Shown here: positions 50,494 to 63,840 of the stretch, piece after piece
Layout: each line of letters opens with the position of its first letter
Numbering within the stretch: position 1 is the stretch's first letter
Assembly: GCF_027744825.2 (NCBI RefSeq)
Contig: NC_071345.1
Span: 13,951,501-14,015,500, forward strand
Direction of reading: 5' to 3'
Length of the DNA stretch: 64,000 nt
Source of the DNA: Synchiropus splendidus
Lineage: Eukaryota; Chordata; Actinopteri; Syngnathiformes; Callionymidae
Program-made: the position numbers and the translations under genes
Notes under the pieces: generated by a model
What the model saw: the letters and a program-made list of their open reading frames with translations, nothing else
What the model was told of the DNA's origin: nothing
Databases searched by the model: none

Positions 50494-51050
50494 TCTGCTT
50501 TACTTCTTGGAGACAAGTTTTCAAAGAAATATTGTCGTCCTGCATGGATGTCAATAAACACTGTTCATTTGAAATTCCAAAGAGTTTCAGAAATTAATTA
50601 TTGACATTTATAGTGTCTGTTTGCTACAAACCAGGATGTCGACCGCCAAATCATGAACACTGTAGTCGTCATGCTTTGCAATACGGACATGGTATGGAGT
50701 TTTTAGTTTTCTTTGAGTGTTGGTATTGAATTTTGGAAACTTGCTGGCTGAGTTGGAGGCTGTTATCCACACACATATGTTTTAATGGTGAAAGCCTCAT
50801 CCTCCATTCATTGTCTGCGCCACACTCCCTCTCACCTCAGTGGGCAGCGCAGGGATTAAAAGCCTTGGTCTCCGGTCTGAATTCTGAAAACCATGTTGAG
50901 AATAGCATCACGGAATGTAAAGCCAGGGGAACAAATCATTTGAGGTTGACTGCATTTATTTGCTTTGATAAAACACCCATCACCAAAATAAATCACGACA
51001 AAGACAAATGTCTAAACCCTGTCATTCAATCCCGCACCAGAAAATCCACA

Positions 51051-51056
51051 TTTATT
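51051..51056 (-). terminator. Poly(A) signal AATAAA, gene 4
   Basis: AATAAA on the minus strand at the same distance from the gene 4 stop codon (51084-51086). Confidence 0.6.
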
Positions 51057-51083
51057 TGGGAGAGCATGAGCTGGTGGTTCCAC

Positions 51084-54000
51084 TCAGGCGATCCAGAGCA
51101 GCACTGCTGACAGGAGGATGAGGATGGGCGACGACATCATCGCAGGAGAGAAACAAAAAATGCTCCTGTGAAAAAGAAGAAAAACAACCCAAAGTACTTG
51201 AAGTGTTCATGGCAGCAAAGCATCCGTGCTGTGCTCGATACAGTCTGATCTGAGTCCATTTATGTGGCACAGGGGCCAAATCTGACCTTCGAAGACGTTT
51301 TACGTGGCCTGCATTGGCTTGAGATTAAATAGCAGCGTAGAGCGCAGCAAAAACTAGGATGATGACATCATGACCAATGGAGATTACTGTGTTCGGGACT
51401 TAGAGATGGAAATTTTGATGGGGTTTGATGGAAGAAAATTCATGTGATGGCCAGAGGAAAGAAGCAAATGAAAAGAAAAAAGACATTTCTGTGAGTGGAA
51501 CACCTTTTACCTGTCATCCAATGTTTCATGGGTCCTGGGTCTCCTAAAAGAAAAAAAAAAATTCAATGAATATTTCCTGACGCTGTTTATTTTCTCTGGA
51601 TAAAGAAAGCTACTGTTTGGACGATTGTTTATACCGTATTTTCTGGACTATAAGCCGCTTCTTTTTTCTTGCGGTCTGAACCATTGCGGCTTATACAACA
51701 ACGCCACTAATATATGGATTTTTACTGGGGATGGTCCAATCGATCGGCCACCGATTATGAAAGGCTGACCTCGGCGTGATCGGTGAATGCCGATCTCTGC
51801 CTGTCATTGCCGATCACACGACAGTCGGCGCTCTGATGAAGCACCGCCCGCGGTTTGTGAAGCGTCCGCTCCTCCTTCCCTTCCTGCTGACTCGCCGCTT
51901 GCTTGGCAACAGCATGTCTACTGTGGAGTTTTTATTCAGTCTGTCATGTCAAGTTTACATCCTGCAGCACATGCACGTTAAAAGGCATCAACGCCACAAA
52001 TTACATACAATATTTAAAACACCAGCACTTGACAGAGGACAGAGAGTTTTCCGTGCTCGTGAAACTGCAGGAACCAGCGGTCACTCGCAGACACATACGG
52101 AATGCTAAGCATATTGCCCAAGAAATAATCATTAATTTCACCGAGCCAGATGACCAGCCGTTTTCAGGTGTCGCTTTTAGACGGAACTGACCGAATCCGC
52201 TGCTGTTTTGTGTGTCAGAGGCAGCATTCTTTGGCCAGCTGAATCTGACACTTTAGCAAATGTCCAGAGTGGGAAGTTTCACAAAAGAGGTTGAAGACCT
52301 TATGGCTTATGAAGGCTTATGTTGCTGGCAAAATTATTGAGCCTTGTCACATCAAACCGATGACATCCGGGTGTTTTATTTAACTTAAAAGCGCTTAAAA
52401 TGCGCTGTTTCCACCCACGTGTCAGAGACGATCGACTGGAGGGTGAAAACAGCGCATTTTGAACACTTTAAATGTAAGTAAAATGAGAGTTCATGATTCA
52501 ACTTTAGAAGATTTCCCAGATTGTTTCATGAGTCAGTCTCGATGCTGGACCCTATTTTCAAATCTCGAACTAGAGGAGAAGTCATGCATTTTCTGCAGCG
52601 CAGACAGCACCAGTGCATCCACGGCTTATGGGACGCTGCGGCTTATGTAAGAAAAAGATCTATTTTCCTTCATAAACTTTGTGGGTGCGGCTAATATTGC
52701 GGTGCGCGCCATAAAGTTCCAGAAAATACGGTATATGGTTTATTTTTTATTATATTTATTTATTTTTAAGTCAACTGCAATTATCTAATTAGTAAGAACT
52801 ATTTGTGTATAACTCAATAAAACAAACAAAATAAAAAATAAATAAAATAAACCAAGGCAGAACATGTTCTTCAGTTATGGTGTGGGTTGTTTCCACACAA
52901 GTTCTGTGTCTGACAGTTTTTTCTATCCAACTGAGCGTTTCACTCGCTGGATCAGCAACTTTTGGAAAATGGAGAATAAAGTCAGTCACTCATTGTTGTT
53001 CATGCTATTCCAGGTTTTTTGCAAAGTTATGTAAGTTACAGAGGGAAGAAGTAAATGAAAAGAAGAAAATGAAACAGTTGTGACGGAGCACTGCTCACTG
53101 TACCTGTCATCCAATGTTTTATGGATCATGGGTGACCTTAAAGAAAAAAAAGAAATCACTCAGACTCAGTGCTGAGTACTTTTTTCCGTCCATCTGTCCG
53201 TCCATCATCTTTTGAAAAAAGGCATGGAAATTCAGGATGAACTAGTTTGTGTAGGACTAATAAAATAAAACATGAATTCAGAAGTGGCTGCAGGGTGAAC
53301 AGTGTCATGCGCCCACCAAACCAAGATCGCACTATACAGTCGTCCTCGCCATCTGATAAATGAATGGCTCTATAAATAAAAAGTCAATTCAGTCGATGAG
53401 GTAGAAATAGTTCATCAACGTTCTTGCCCTGCTGTTGTTCCTAGGACCGTTTGCACTGGCGATGAATCAAACATCGTGAGGTGGCGTGCGCAAGGTGTGA
53501 AGGACAGACGGAAGAAACAGACAAGTATATTCCAAGCAGTTATGATGGTGATGCCCAATCTTCCCGACTGTTACTCCTCCTACCTGCCAACTGTAGCTCC
53601 ATCGCTCATGGTGGTTGGGGGCCTTTGAAAAATAGAAGGAAAATATAAAAGTCACCGTCTGGAGCTGACAGAGTCAAACTGCCGAAACATTTACACACAA
53701 TGTATGGAAAACAGTGTGGAAGATTCATTTCAACGTCTCTTGGATCAACAGAAGTCCTCCTCAGTCCTGTGATCTAATTGGTCGGGGAGGAAACTGGACT
53801 GAGCTCAACGAAAAACCAGGCAGAGCACATTTCTGTTGTGAACTCACTGTTCAGATTTGACGTATTTTTACGCAGAAGCGGAAAACAACCTTGTGCTTAT
53901 TAAATATATGTCAACAAAACATTGTTAATTGCTCGACTTTGCTGCTGCACACAAAATGTGTCACCTTTGGTCAGTTGTTGGGTGAGCCGTCGCTGGCTGA

Positions 54001-57000
54001 GCCGTCGCTGGGTGAGCCGTCGCTGGGTGAGCTGTCGCTGGGTGAGCCGTCGCTGGGTGAGCCGTCGCTGGCTGAGCCGTCGCTGGGTGAGCCGTCGCTG
54101 GCTGAACTGTCGCTGGGTGAGCCGTCGCTGGCTGAACTGTCGCTGGGTGAGCCGTCGCTGGGTGAGCTGTCGCTGGCTGAGCTGTTGTTGGGTGAGCTGT
54201 TGTCGGCTCCCTGAGGAGGGAAAAATGAAGACTGATTCAAAGTATCACACTGTGGTCGCACTTCTGATCGTACATAGCTGTAATTCAGGAAGATAAATGT
54301 TAAAACTGCAGGGTGAAGTCAGGAAACTGTACCGTGTCGTGCATGAGTCATGTCGTGGGTTTTTTGGTGTGAGCTTCACTGCCGTTGGTCCAAGTTTGGC
54401 CTTGGGAAGTGAACTTCCATTGATCAGAGGGGTGATATCTAGGAACAGACCAGTTTTGCTGGGTTAGATATCCAGAGTCCAAAGTTTCTCATGTCATTTT
54501 CAACAGACGGTGACGCTGCCTTACCTTGGAAGTCAAAGGCAAATACAGCACTTTCTCCTTTAAGAAAGTTGAGGGACTTCAAGTTATCCAGATACCAAAA
54601 AAATCCTAGTCCAACCAGCGGCCCGCCAAAGACTTCCTCGCCATCATCGGTCACAAATTCTGCCGCAAACTTGCGCGGATTGTCCCAAACACTTGTCCCT
54701 GTTTTTACAAAATAGGTTTTGCTTTTCAGTCTGAAAAAAATGTTTCTATGACAGGCCATTCCCGCCAGGGAAATAAAATGATTCAAATGAAAGAGAAATA
54801 ATTATCATTAATATTAAAGTTGAGTTTGCTGAGTTCATTTTCCGCACACACAAGCTACATTTTTTTCTTTGACCTGGCAGGAATGGGCTTCCTTGGATCT
54901 TATACTCACCATTTTCTGTTGTCATGCTCGAGTCAGTGGTGAAGCTTCTTTGCCTCGACATGTGGTGCTGGATGTTGGGAGTCTGATCCACCACTTGCAG
55001 TGTCACTTGTCTGTTCAGACATGGCCACGTCAGCTCATCATCATTCTGGCCAGACAGCACTTGCACTCGCAATCCAAAAAAAAATGTATTCAAATCCACA
55101 GCGAAACGATATGCGTAGCCATCACTGGAGTAGTGCCGCGGGCTGAACACGATTGTGCGGGAAGGACTTGTGGTCAAGACGTGCTCAAAATCATCAATCT
55201 GCATGGTCACATCAGGACATTGTATTTCTGACAGATTAATGTCATCGATGGAGATGCCACCAGAGGAGCTTCCATTTCCTTTTTGAACTTCAAACTCCAC
55301 CTGGAATTCACTCTGAGCATCCAGGGAAACATGGTGGATCCTCCAGTGGGACGTTGGTGGTCCTTGGATGAGAGAATGGAAAGTGAAGTTCTCACTGATG
55401 CCAAGTGAAAGTAGCAGGATATGAAGTGGTGAATCATGTAAAACAGCTCAGGGGGTGGATTCCTGTGTGAAGGTCACCCTGAATTCTCAATGTAGACTGT
55501 GAACCAGGACCTGATAAAACCAGAGGGTCAGCTGCTCACCAGTGACTTGTCCCATGAGACGTGCTGTATTGGTTTCATTGTTGAACTCCCTGATCCAGAT
55601 GTTCAGCAGGTCGTCCGGGCTCCCATTGTGGAAGTAGTAGAACTGCAGACACTGAAGGTGACCCTGTCTCTTGGGCTTCATTCTGGGGGTCTCCAGCCAG
55701 GCAGAGTCGCCTGCTTCACCAGCCGCCGTGCTTACATGCATGAAGTGACCTGCGCCACAGCCAAGTGTCCGAATATGGAACTTCATCTCGGTCATGTTGG
55801 AAAACTTGGAGAGTAAAAGGCGCTCACCTTCCTGTGGAGGCTCAGGTTTAAATCCTGCGGGGAAAAATACAATCCTGCTTTAGAGCAACGTTAATGATGC
55901 TGGAAAAGACCAGGAGGAAAATGTGTCAGCATACCTTTCTCTGCTGTGACACTGGGAAGACTGGTGTGGTCAGAGCTCGGCCCACCTTCAGCACGCGTGA
56001 CCCTTTCCCATTTGGTGCTCCCACCTGAGCAGTTTGTCATGTGACACATGGCTCCGTCGGAAAAATCACAATACAGCTGAAAGGCAACGCTGTCGTCTGC
56101 AGTGGTGCGTGGAACAAAGTCAAGCAGATCAAAGGTTTGGCCACGGTTTTCAGAATGTTTCATTGTGTTTAAATGTTTCACGATAAAACACTTGGATTGA
56201 CGGATCCTCAAAGAAGGGCGGGGCGTCAGGGCCAGCAAGGCCTTCTCTGCTGTAATATCTATTCTCCACTGAATATGTCCTTCATATTTATGTCGTAGTT
56301 CATCTCAGTGTGTGTTTCGAGGTTAGAGTTTTTGTCCAATCAGAATTCAGCGAGCTTGTGTCGCCAGCTTGTATGAAGTCAGTCGAGGCCTTGAGAATCA
56401 ACAGTGCAGGCGTCTGTGCACTCTGAGTGAACAGGCACCTGCAGGTGATGGATAGTTGCCACAGCCAATCAGATCATGAGTTGGGGACAGCAGGGCCTTC
56501 TGGCTTCGTTGAACATGACTCGTACGCATCCTGTGATTGGATACTCATGGGACACCGTCATTTCCAGATTCACTGCTGCTTTTTTCTCGCTCTCTGAACC
56601 CTGTGGCTGAAACATTCATGGTTCTTTTATGGGCAAACAAGCCTCAGACCAGTGAGACCTCAGGTGTTTCGTGACATTCCAGCGCTTGTTGTTGGCCCCT
56701 GCATCTTCAGCCACACTGGCTTGGTCACCCAGGCCGAGAGAAGGTTTGTTCACCACTCCTGATCGAGTGAAGACACCAGGCTGCTCTCAAAAGAATCACA
56801 GTATATAATAATCCAGAGAATTCTAAATACTTCACTGGCATTAACTAAAGTAACGGAATAGATTACGAAATACTGTGTGGGGATGAATTCTGTAATATGT
56901 CATGGAATACATTTTAAAAATGACCCTCCCAACACTTGTGTCCACTGAGTTTATGCAATGAGCTTAGTGGAACAGCAGGTGGCAGTAGCGTGGCAGCGAT

Positions 57001-60000
57001 CAACTCCAGAGACAAGACGTTCTTTTTATGTTGGGAGCGGCATCACTTTCTTTATCATTTTTCTTTTCAAGAACTTCTCCAGAGTTGGTAACTATCAGGG
57101 ATTTGCAGCTGGCAGGTCAATTCAGTGACTCACTACTGCCTCCATAGGTGGCGAGTGTATTCAAACTGAGCGTCTCATGGCCCAAAGGTGTCGACCAAAA
57201 AAGTTTTAGTGGCCCTCGAGGAGGTGCTCTCAGGAACAATATATCATTTCTTTTGAAAAGAGCAGCACCAAGATAACAATCCGAAAAGGTTTTTGTTTAC
57301 AGTGTTGATTTAAGATTTCGTTCCATTGGATCGAGTCGTGCATCTTTCCGTGAGCAGAGCCACTCTTCCAACTGATCAGCTGCAGTGGGCCTCACCATTT
57401 GTGCTGTGGCTTGGAGCTGGCAAACATTACACTGAGATTTCCCGTCATTTAACAGAGTCTTTCAATGTCATGTGAGATAGTTTGAGGACTAGAAACAAGG
57501 ATGGTTGTTTGATGTATTCACCTTCGTCTCCCTCACACACACGGTCTACATCTGAAGTTCACTGGAACAGAGTCCAGAGTCTGAGCTCCAGTGATATTTG
57601 CTTGATGGAAACGACTGTGTGTGGGAACAACAGCTCAAACGGATGTAGAAATCGAGCGCTGCAGTCCACAAAGCTCATCAGCTCTTCCACATGTGAGCAA
57701 GCAGCCGGACATCACTGCAGGAGTTCTACTGTCTGGATCGCAGTGTAAACCTCATCAGATCAGTCAAACCTGGGTCATAGAGACGGCACAAGCCGCCACG
57801 TGTCAGACGACTCTGCTCTTGAACCAACGTTCAGCACTTTGAATGATAGATTTTTATAGATTTGATGGATTGGTTGTTGACGCCCCACATGCCAGACAAT
57901 TATCGTTTAACTTCACCAACAGTTTCAGATCAGAACAAGAACTTCTCCCCCAGTCTACTGTTCAAATGCATTGTGTATTAAACGTGTTGTAATTCCTCCT
58001 ACTTACTGCATTTGTAGCGAAGGTTGAGCTTCTTGGCATCTCCTGGACTCATTTCCTCACTTTGGCCGATCACGTCTTGGTACTTGGGGTCTTTGGTGCG
58101 GATTGTGCGAACGACTAATTTGCTGAACTCATATGATCCAAAATGCGTCACAGACCTGTAGTCGTACGGGAATCCTTGGCTGCTGCTGTCATTCACTATA
58201 TTGAACATCTCTGACTTCCCTGAAAGACATTTTAAATGCATGTCACTCACCAGGCCATGAAGAAGCGTCACTTATTTCTTTGGTTACATTTCTGTAGAGA
58301 ATCAAGTGTGCTGGGACCAGAAGCCTTGAGGCTGGCATGCTTTGGATTCAGGATATAAAGTGGCACTTAAAGGACCATCAAGCTCTTTTGAGGCGCAAAT
58401 ACGTTGTGAACTACACATTTGCATTATTTTCCTTATATTTCATGAGCAGAGCAAGTGCTTCTCAGAAAACCCCTGTCTCTCTTCTCTGCCCTTTAAATCA
58501 ATTTACAATCATTCTTCTTGAGGAGAAAAGTTGAACCTTCTTGGATGTTTTCGTAAACAATGGTGATAAAATCATCTCTGTCAGGTCGAACGTGTTCGGG
58601 GTAGAAGCCAAGAGTGCGGAGGAAGTGTTCTTCGACAGTGTTGATGAAACTGCAGTATCGACTGAGGGAGATATTGTGTCCTTTTTCCAAGTTCTGTTGT
58701 CCTACGGATGAGGAGCACCTGTGGAGGAAACAAATAACAACAAGTTTGACTTTAAAAAGACGTCATCCTTGATTCTTTTCTGGATATATATCTCAGCTTT
58801 GTAATGACAATCACTAAACCCCTAAAATTGAATGTACAGTTTTAGCCTCATACAGAGTCTCAGATTCTATTTCACAATAGTAGCTTTTTTTTAATACATT
58901 TTTCTATAAAGCATTTTAAAAATAGATATTTCACATACAGTACAATACTTTCCTTCACAATCTTGGTTTGAGCTATTTTCTCACTCACCATGCAGCTCAG
59001 AAATGCAGCATGCTGTTATATGGATTTACCCTTTTTAAGTAACTGTTACTGTTACTCATTCGTTTTTATGAATAATTTTAAGTTAAATTTCATCCTCTCT
59101 TCTTCTTCTTTCTTCCTCACTGATGTGGCATGTTAGCAACGTCTCTCTGGTTTAAACTGATCAAGAATATCAGTCATTGAAATATTCCACACGTCTTACA
59201 CAAACCTGTTGGTCTATACTCCGACATGTCGTCTCAGTCAGAGGTTTGAATGCTACATTTCAACACCGCAACACTCACAAGGTGCTCAGGCGCCATCATG
59301 TATCATCGACTCAGGCAGAAGGGAACGTATGGATAAACATGGCTCTTCCTCACTTCACTCTATGTTCAGGTGACGCTCCATCTGGCTAACACTGCAGATA
59401 ACGCTCAGAACATGGAAGACCAGGAGACAATCCCTCATTTCTCAATTTTAGGTTTTTCTTTTTCAGCATCAATTCCATCATTTTTACTTTTCCTCTGGGA
59501 TTTTTTTTTTTTTTCCTTTTTTCAAATTTTTGATCTTGCCAAGGATCAATTGATTTTTTTATAATATATGTCTGGTGGACTGGATTCCTTTTCTATTATT
59601 ATTATTATTTTTTTTTTACATTTTTAACACATTAAAATTGTTTTATTTATACATGTTGAATGTTTGTCTTTTCCATAATTTCATCAAAAGACTTTTCCCA
59701 GCAGACACTGACACAGTGAAGAGGAACTTACCCGTCTAGTTTTTGGACGTGAATGAAATAGTCCTGCGTCTCTCGGACAGTGAAGTCAATGCATGACTTC
59801 AGCCTGAACTGATCCAGTGCTCTCAGGACGATTCCCTTCACATTCAGGTCTTGTTAAAAAATACAGATCATGTATCAAAGCGCGATGATATTGGTTATTG
59901 AAGCAGAAGATTATGATCATTTACCGAGGCCTCTATGAAGAGTGTATGGAACTGGTAAATCCCACAGTGAAGATGCTGATGAAGGCACAAGGAACAGCAG

Positions 60001-60021
60001 CCAAAAACACAGGCCCTTCAT
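51084..60021 (-). CDS. Meprin-like astacin pseudoprotease gene 4
   Basis: Spliced minus-strand CDS: 59925-60021, 59732-59849, 58507-58718, 58007-58219, 55935-56096, 55828-55854, 55540-55749, 54910-55362, 54525-54698, 54333-54438, 53965-54210, 53584-53622, 53104-53136, 51511-51543, 51084-51165; 2205 nt, 734 residues, in phase. Same architecture: signal peptide, dead astacin domain (EHFLRTLGFYPE, Met-turn SVTHF), MAM, MATH, linker, 16 pentapeptide units, micro-exons, hydrophobic end. The exon 55935-56096 donor survives a 14-bp deletion in the following intron relative to the other copies. MATH residues differ from gene 3 at scattered sites (for example the FFWYLDNLKSLNFLKG block). The 5-prime UTR exon would need a GC donor at 60114-60115 instead of GT. 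Just downstream (toward lower coordinates) lies the Ty3/gypsy element, whose 3-prime LTR ends ~560 bp before the poly(A) signal. Confidence 0.82.
51632..52733. mobile_element. TIR DNA transposon with hAT/BED-finger relic, intron of gene 4
   Basis: Third copy of the same insertion with both inverted ends intact; transposase-like fragment at 51903-52190. Confidence 0.65.
53965..54210 (-). repeat. 15-bp coding minisatellite, gene 4 stalk exon (about 16 units)
   Basis: Same exon again, 45 bp (3 units) longer than in gene 3. The units are more diverged (several CTGTCG variants), giving HPATA, QPATA, HPTTA and QPATA-type repeats; the donor is GTGACA. Confidence 0.8.
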
Positions 60022-60176
60022 CCTGTCCAGTCTGTGAAACAATGAAACAAGTTCATGTCAGAAAGACAAACAGAAGTTTCTCACCTGACCTGCATCTATG
60101 TACCAAACCTTGTGCCTTGAAGCCAAATGTTCCTGTTGGACTGTCCAGTAGCATCTGTTTCTCTGGTCAACTGCTG

Positions 60177-60186
60177 CCTTTTATAT
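60177..60186 (-). promoter_or_regulatory. TATA box, gene 4
   Basis: Minus strand ATATAAAAGG, as in gene 3. The following leader exon ends at 60116, but the expected GT donor reads GC. Confidence 0.55.
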
Positions 60187-60187
60187 G

Positions 60188-63100
60188 AGCGTCAAAAGTA
60201 CACATTCAATTAAAACGAAAGAACAGGAAAAACAGGTTTGGCTGGACGACTGAATGAAGTGATGCAACAAATACCTTGGCGGTCTTCACGCCATGCTTCA
60301 GATTGTGCTGGGAATATCTGACTTCACTGAAAGCTGGTTGTCTTTGGCATCAACAGCTGCATTGCTCTGTGTTTGATTGACTCGTCTCTTGTGTGTCATG
60401 TACTTTGAACCACCTGTGTAACCTGTGTTGACTGGGACCACTGAGCCTTTTCAGAGATGCTGTTCTCCTCTTGGGGTCTTCTGCTTGCAAGCTATACACA
60501 AACAGAGAGGGACGTCTGATATTGACGTTTTGCCGACAGCGTCAGTTTTGTGTCGACAGTTGTTGATGTGTGAAGGTGATTCCTTGATACATCCTCAGCC
60601 TCAACCTTTCCCTCCTTTATTGTGATGCCTCACTGAACGTGATCCACAAATAAACAGCTTCTGTTTTAATCGCAGTTCAATGGTATGAGAATATTTGTCA
60701 CAAGGAGCCACATTTTTCACTTTGAATGTATTTAGTATATTAGTGGATCCAATGATGGACCCATACATACATTTAAACAACAAAATGTTGTTTATTCTGC
60801 ATCAGTTTGACACTAGCACCATAAATCACGATGGTGGCTATATTGAAGTTTTTATAACACCTTATAAAAACTAAAGCTCTTTTCATGTCTTGAAAATATT
60901 TGTGTAAGAATTTCAATTTTAAAAGAATTTCAAGTACATTCAGAGTCGTGGAAACCCTGGCCATTGTGTAGTGAAAAACATCCCTGAACAAAAGCAAACA
61001 GAAGCTTTTGTTTGCTTTTGTTCAGGGATTCCTCCATGTTTGATGTTGTTGTTGTTGTTGTTACCATCCGAGCTGCGACGTGTCTTGTGCTGGTCCTCCA
61101 GCTCCAGGTGGATGAGGCTGTTTGGACTCTTCCAGGGCACCATTGGTGTCTGGGGCCATCGACTTTCACTCCTTCATTGTGATGCCTCACTGAACGTGAT
61201 TCACACATAAACATTTTCTGAAAAAGAACATGAATTTCATTTCATATTTAGGAGAAACAACACCTTTATTGATAACATTTACAACATTGGTTCCTGTGTC
61301 ATCATCCTGACAACTGCCATTACAACCAGGATGGATGTGATTTAACAACAACAGAACATTGTCCTTGGAACTTAGGTATTCAAAGTCCAAACAAAACAAA
61401 ACAAAAACAAGCGACAAATGAACAAGACAAAAGAAAAGAAAACGTGTGCAGGTACAGACAGTGAATCCGGAGCCAGTTACATAGGCTGGTATGGTCATTA
61501 AAATGATGAACTGCTCCATGTGTCTCACTACTGTAAAAGCAATAGATGCTGTGGAGGAAAAAGAGACAGTAAAACATAGAAAAATACTGTGAACATGTCT
61601 GTTTTTTTAAGGGCAACAAATGATTGAAACAATTGTGTATTGTATAGTTGTGTTATATATTGTATCAAACACAGACACAACTGTAATGTAACCAAAAGTG
61701 AGAGTAATCATTTATTTATTTCTTCTCAATTTCTTCTCAAAGACTATTATTGACTCTAAGTCACTCTCTCGATGCAATGGAAATGTTGTGGATCGAGCTG
61801 CATCGATTGATCGGCGCCAACGTGGGCATTTATGACGACAATGTTATTACTCTACTACAGTGTAAAAATGACAGAAGAAAGCCAGCATTTCTCCAGAATC
61901 TCTGGCTGCTTGTGATGCTGCAGCCCAGCCTGCAGAGTAGACCTGCAGCTGCAGACATGAGAGCCAGCCAGCCACGATGGCGGTGGTTTGGCTTCTCCGT
62001 CCAGGAAGATGACAAGTGAATTGCAGTAACAACGTGTGCACCCATGGACTCAGAGGCAGCATTAAAACAAGACACTTGGCCTCAAATCACAGCACCGAAC
62101 TCAAGCTCTACCAAGAGGCAAACAAACAAATGCTAACTGGAGCAAACCGCAGGAGACACCAATGCTCATGGAGTTTATTGTTTTGGACGAGCAGCCGAGT
62201 TCTGTTGCTGAAGACTGGAGCAGCAAATAGCAGACCAGGAGCCCAGATACTCATTCCCTGGACATGCAGTCGATGAAAAGACGAACGGTCCGTCTGGTAA
62301 TATGGCAACATTCCGCTACTGAACAAGTGATGAGGGAAGTTCACAACTGTGGGTGTGATCTGTGCATTGAATAGGGAATAAAAGTCATTTATTTTATATT
62401 AAACACTTTGCCAGGACAGGCAAAATGGAAAAATAAAATGAAGTGATGTAGAGCTGTTTGACAGGTGAGTTCAGTGATGAGCCTCGGGGCAGCTGACTGT
62501 CGTGCAATTGTCTCATGTCTCAGGCAAAAGGAGCTTGTGTCACGCGCTCATACCACACTCCCTGTTGGCATCTGCTTTCAAATGACGCCCACAACTTGAA
62601 ACACAGCTTCTAAACAACAACAAAAGCACCTTCACATTCTGATTAAATTCTTGCTGCGGTTCAAGGAAACGTATCATTGAAAGGAGCCTGTTCATTATGA
62701 AATGTCTAATACACTGTAAAATCCTCCTGATGTGTGTGTGTAGAAGTCAGAGCACAGACGCATCACACATCCCTGTGTTGTGGACACGACAAGCTCACTT
62801 TGAGTTTGAGTTGAGTTTTTTTGTCGTCCCTCAATCTGCCATTATCCCATCCTCACTCCCATGGTGTTCTATAGTGACGTTGGGAAAGTGGACTTTTGCT
62901 CCCACACTGACAGACCAGGGCAGCCCTCAGTGCTGCAGGTTGAGGCATGGGCTATTTGCTGTTTATAAGCCCTGATGTGGCTCTCCTCCTTCAGTCGCCG
63001 GGACTGACACGCACGGCCTTGTGAGGGCCTCTGAATATAGCCACACAAGTTCTGTGTCGGACAGGTTTTTATGTCAAAATCAGAGTTTCAGTCACTGGAT

Positions 63101-63840
63101 GTGCAACTATTTGAACATGGTGGATGAAGTCAGTCATTGCTATGATTGCTAAACAAAATGTTAGCAGATGAAACAAACCCTTAGTTCAGAGGTCAGCTGT
63201 TTTTATTCATTCATTTTTAACATCTTTATACGAAACAGATGGGACAAAATCCTGAGACTCAGAGTAGATATTTCGAGCGCAGCCAAAACAAGACCTTATG
63301 ATTTATTTATGATTATTTTTTTAACTCATTTTCAGGCAGCCTGCAGTTTTGTTTCCTTGGGTGTGTTGAATATGCTCCTACAGTCATTGTGGAACTATGT
63401 TTGTTATCTTGGCTCAGTATGTAGTGAAAACATTTTGCTGCCAAATGCTCAGAACAACACATGCTAACAGTCATTTTCTGTTATGCAATCTGAGTCACAA
63501 AAGTTTTAAGATGTATTATTCTGAGACCCAGAGCAGGGCCACTGGGCAACATTCCGCTACTGAACAAGTGATGAGGGAAGTTCACATTGTGGGTTTGCTC
63601 TGCTCGTTGAAAGTGGAATAAAAGTAATTTATTCTATATGAAACACTTTGCCAGAACAGGGAAAAAATGAAGTTAAAAAGTGATGTAGAGCTGTGAGTTC
63701 AGTGATGAGCCTCGGGGCAGCCGACTGTCACGCAGTTGTCACATGTCTCAGGCAAATGGAGCTTGTGTCACACGTTCAAGTGTTGTGGATTTTCCTGACC
63801 ACAATAAAGATCTTGGAGAGAGAATTGTCTTCAAGAATAT
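60188..63840. other. Spacer upstream of gene 4
   Basis: Colinear spacer copy shortened by ~0.42 kb near 61090 and by smaller deletions near 60250 and 61840; nothing coding recognised. Confidence 0.5.
60981..61028. repeat. 48-bp palindrome, unit 4
   Basis: Same sequence as in unit 1, upstream of gene 4. Confidence 0.85.

Larger units (their letters stand above)
35766..58010. repeat. Tandem duplication unit 3
   Basis: Third copy, enlarged by the Ty3/gypsy element at 43632-50493. It lacks the ~1.2 kb that corresponds to 7533-8729 of unit 1. Confidence 0.9.
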
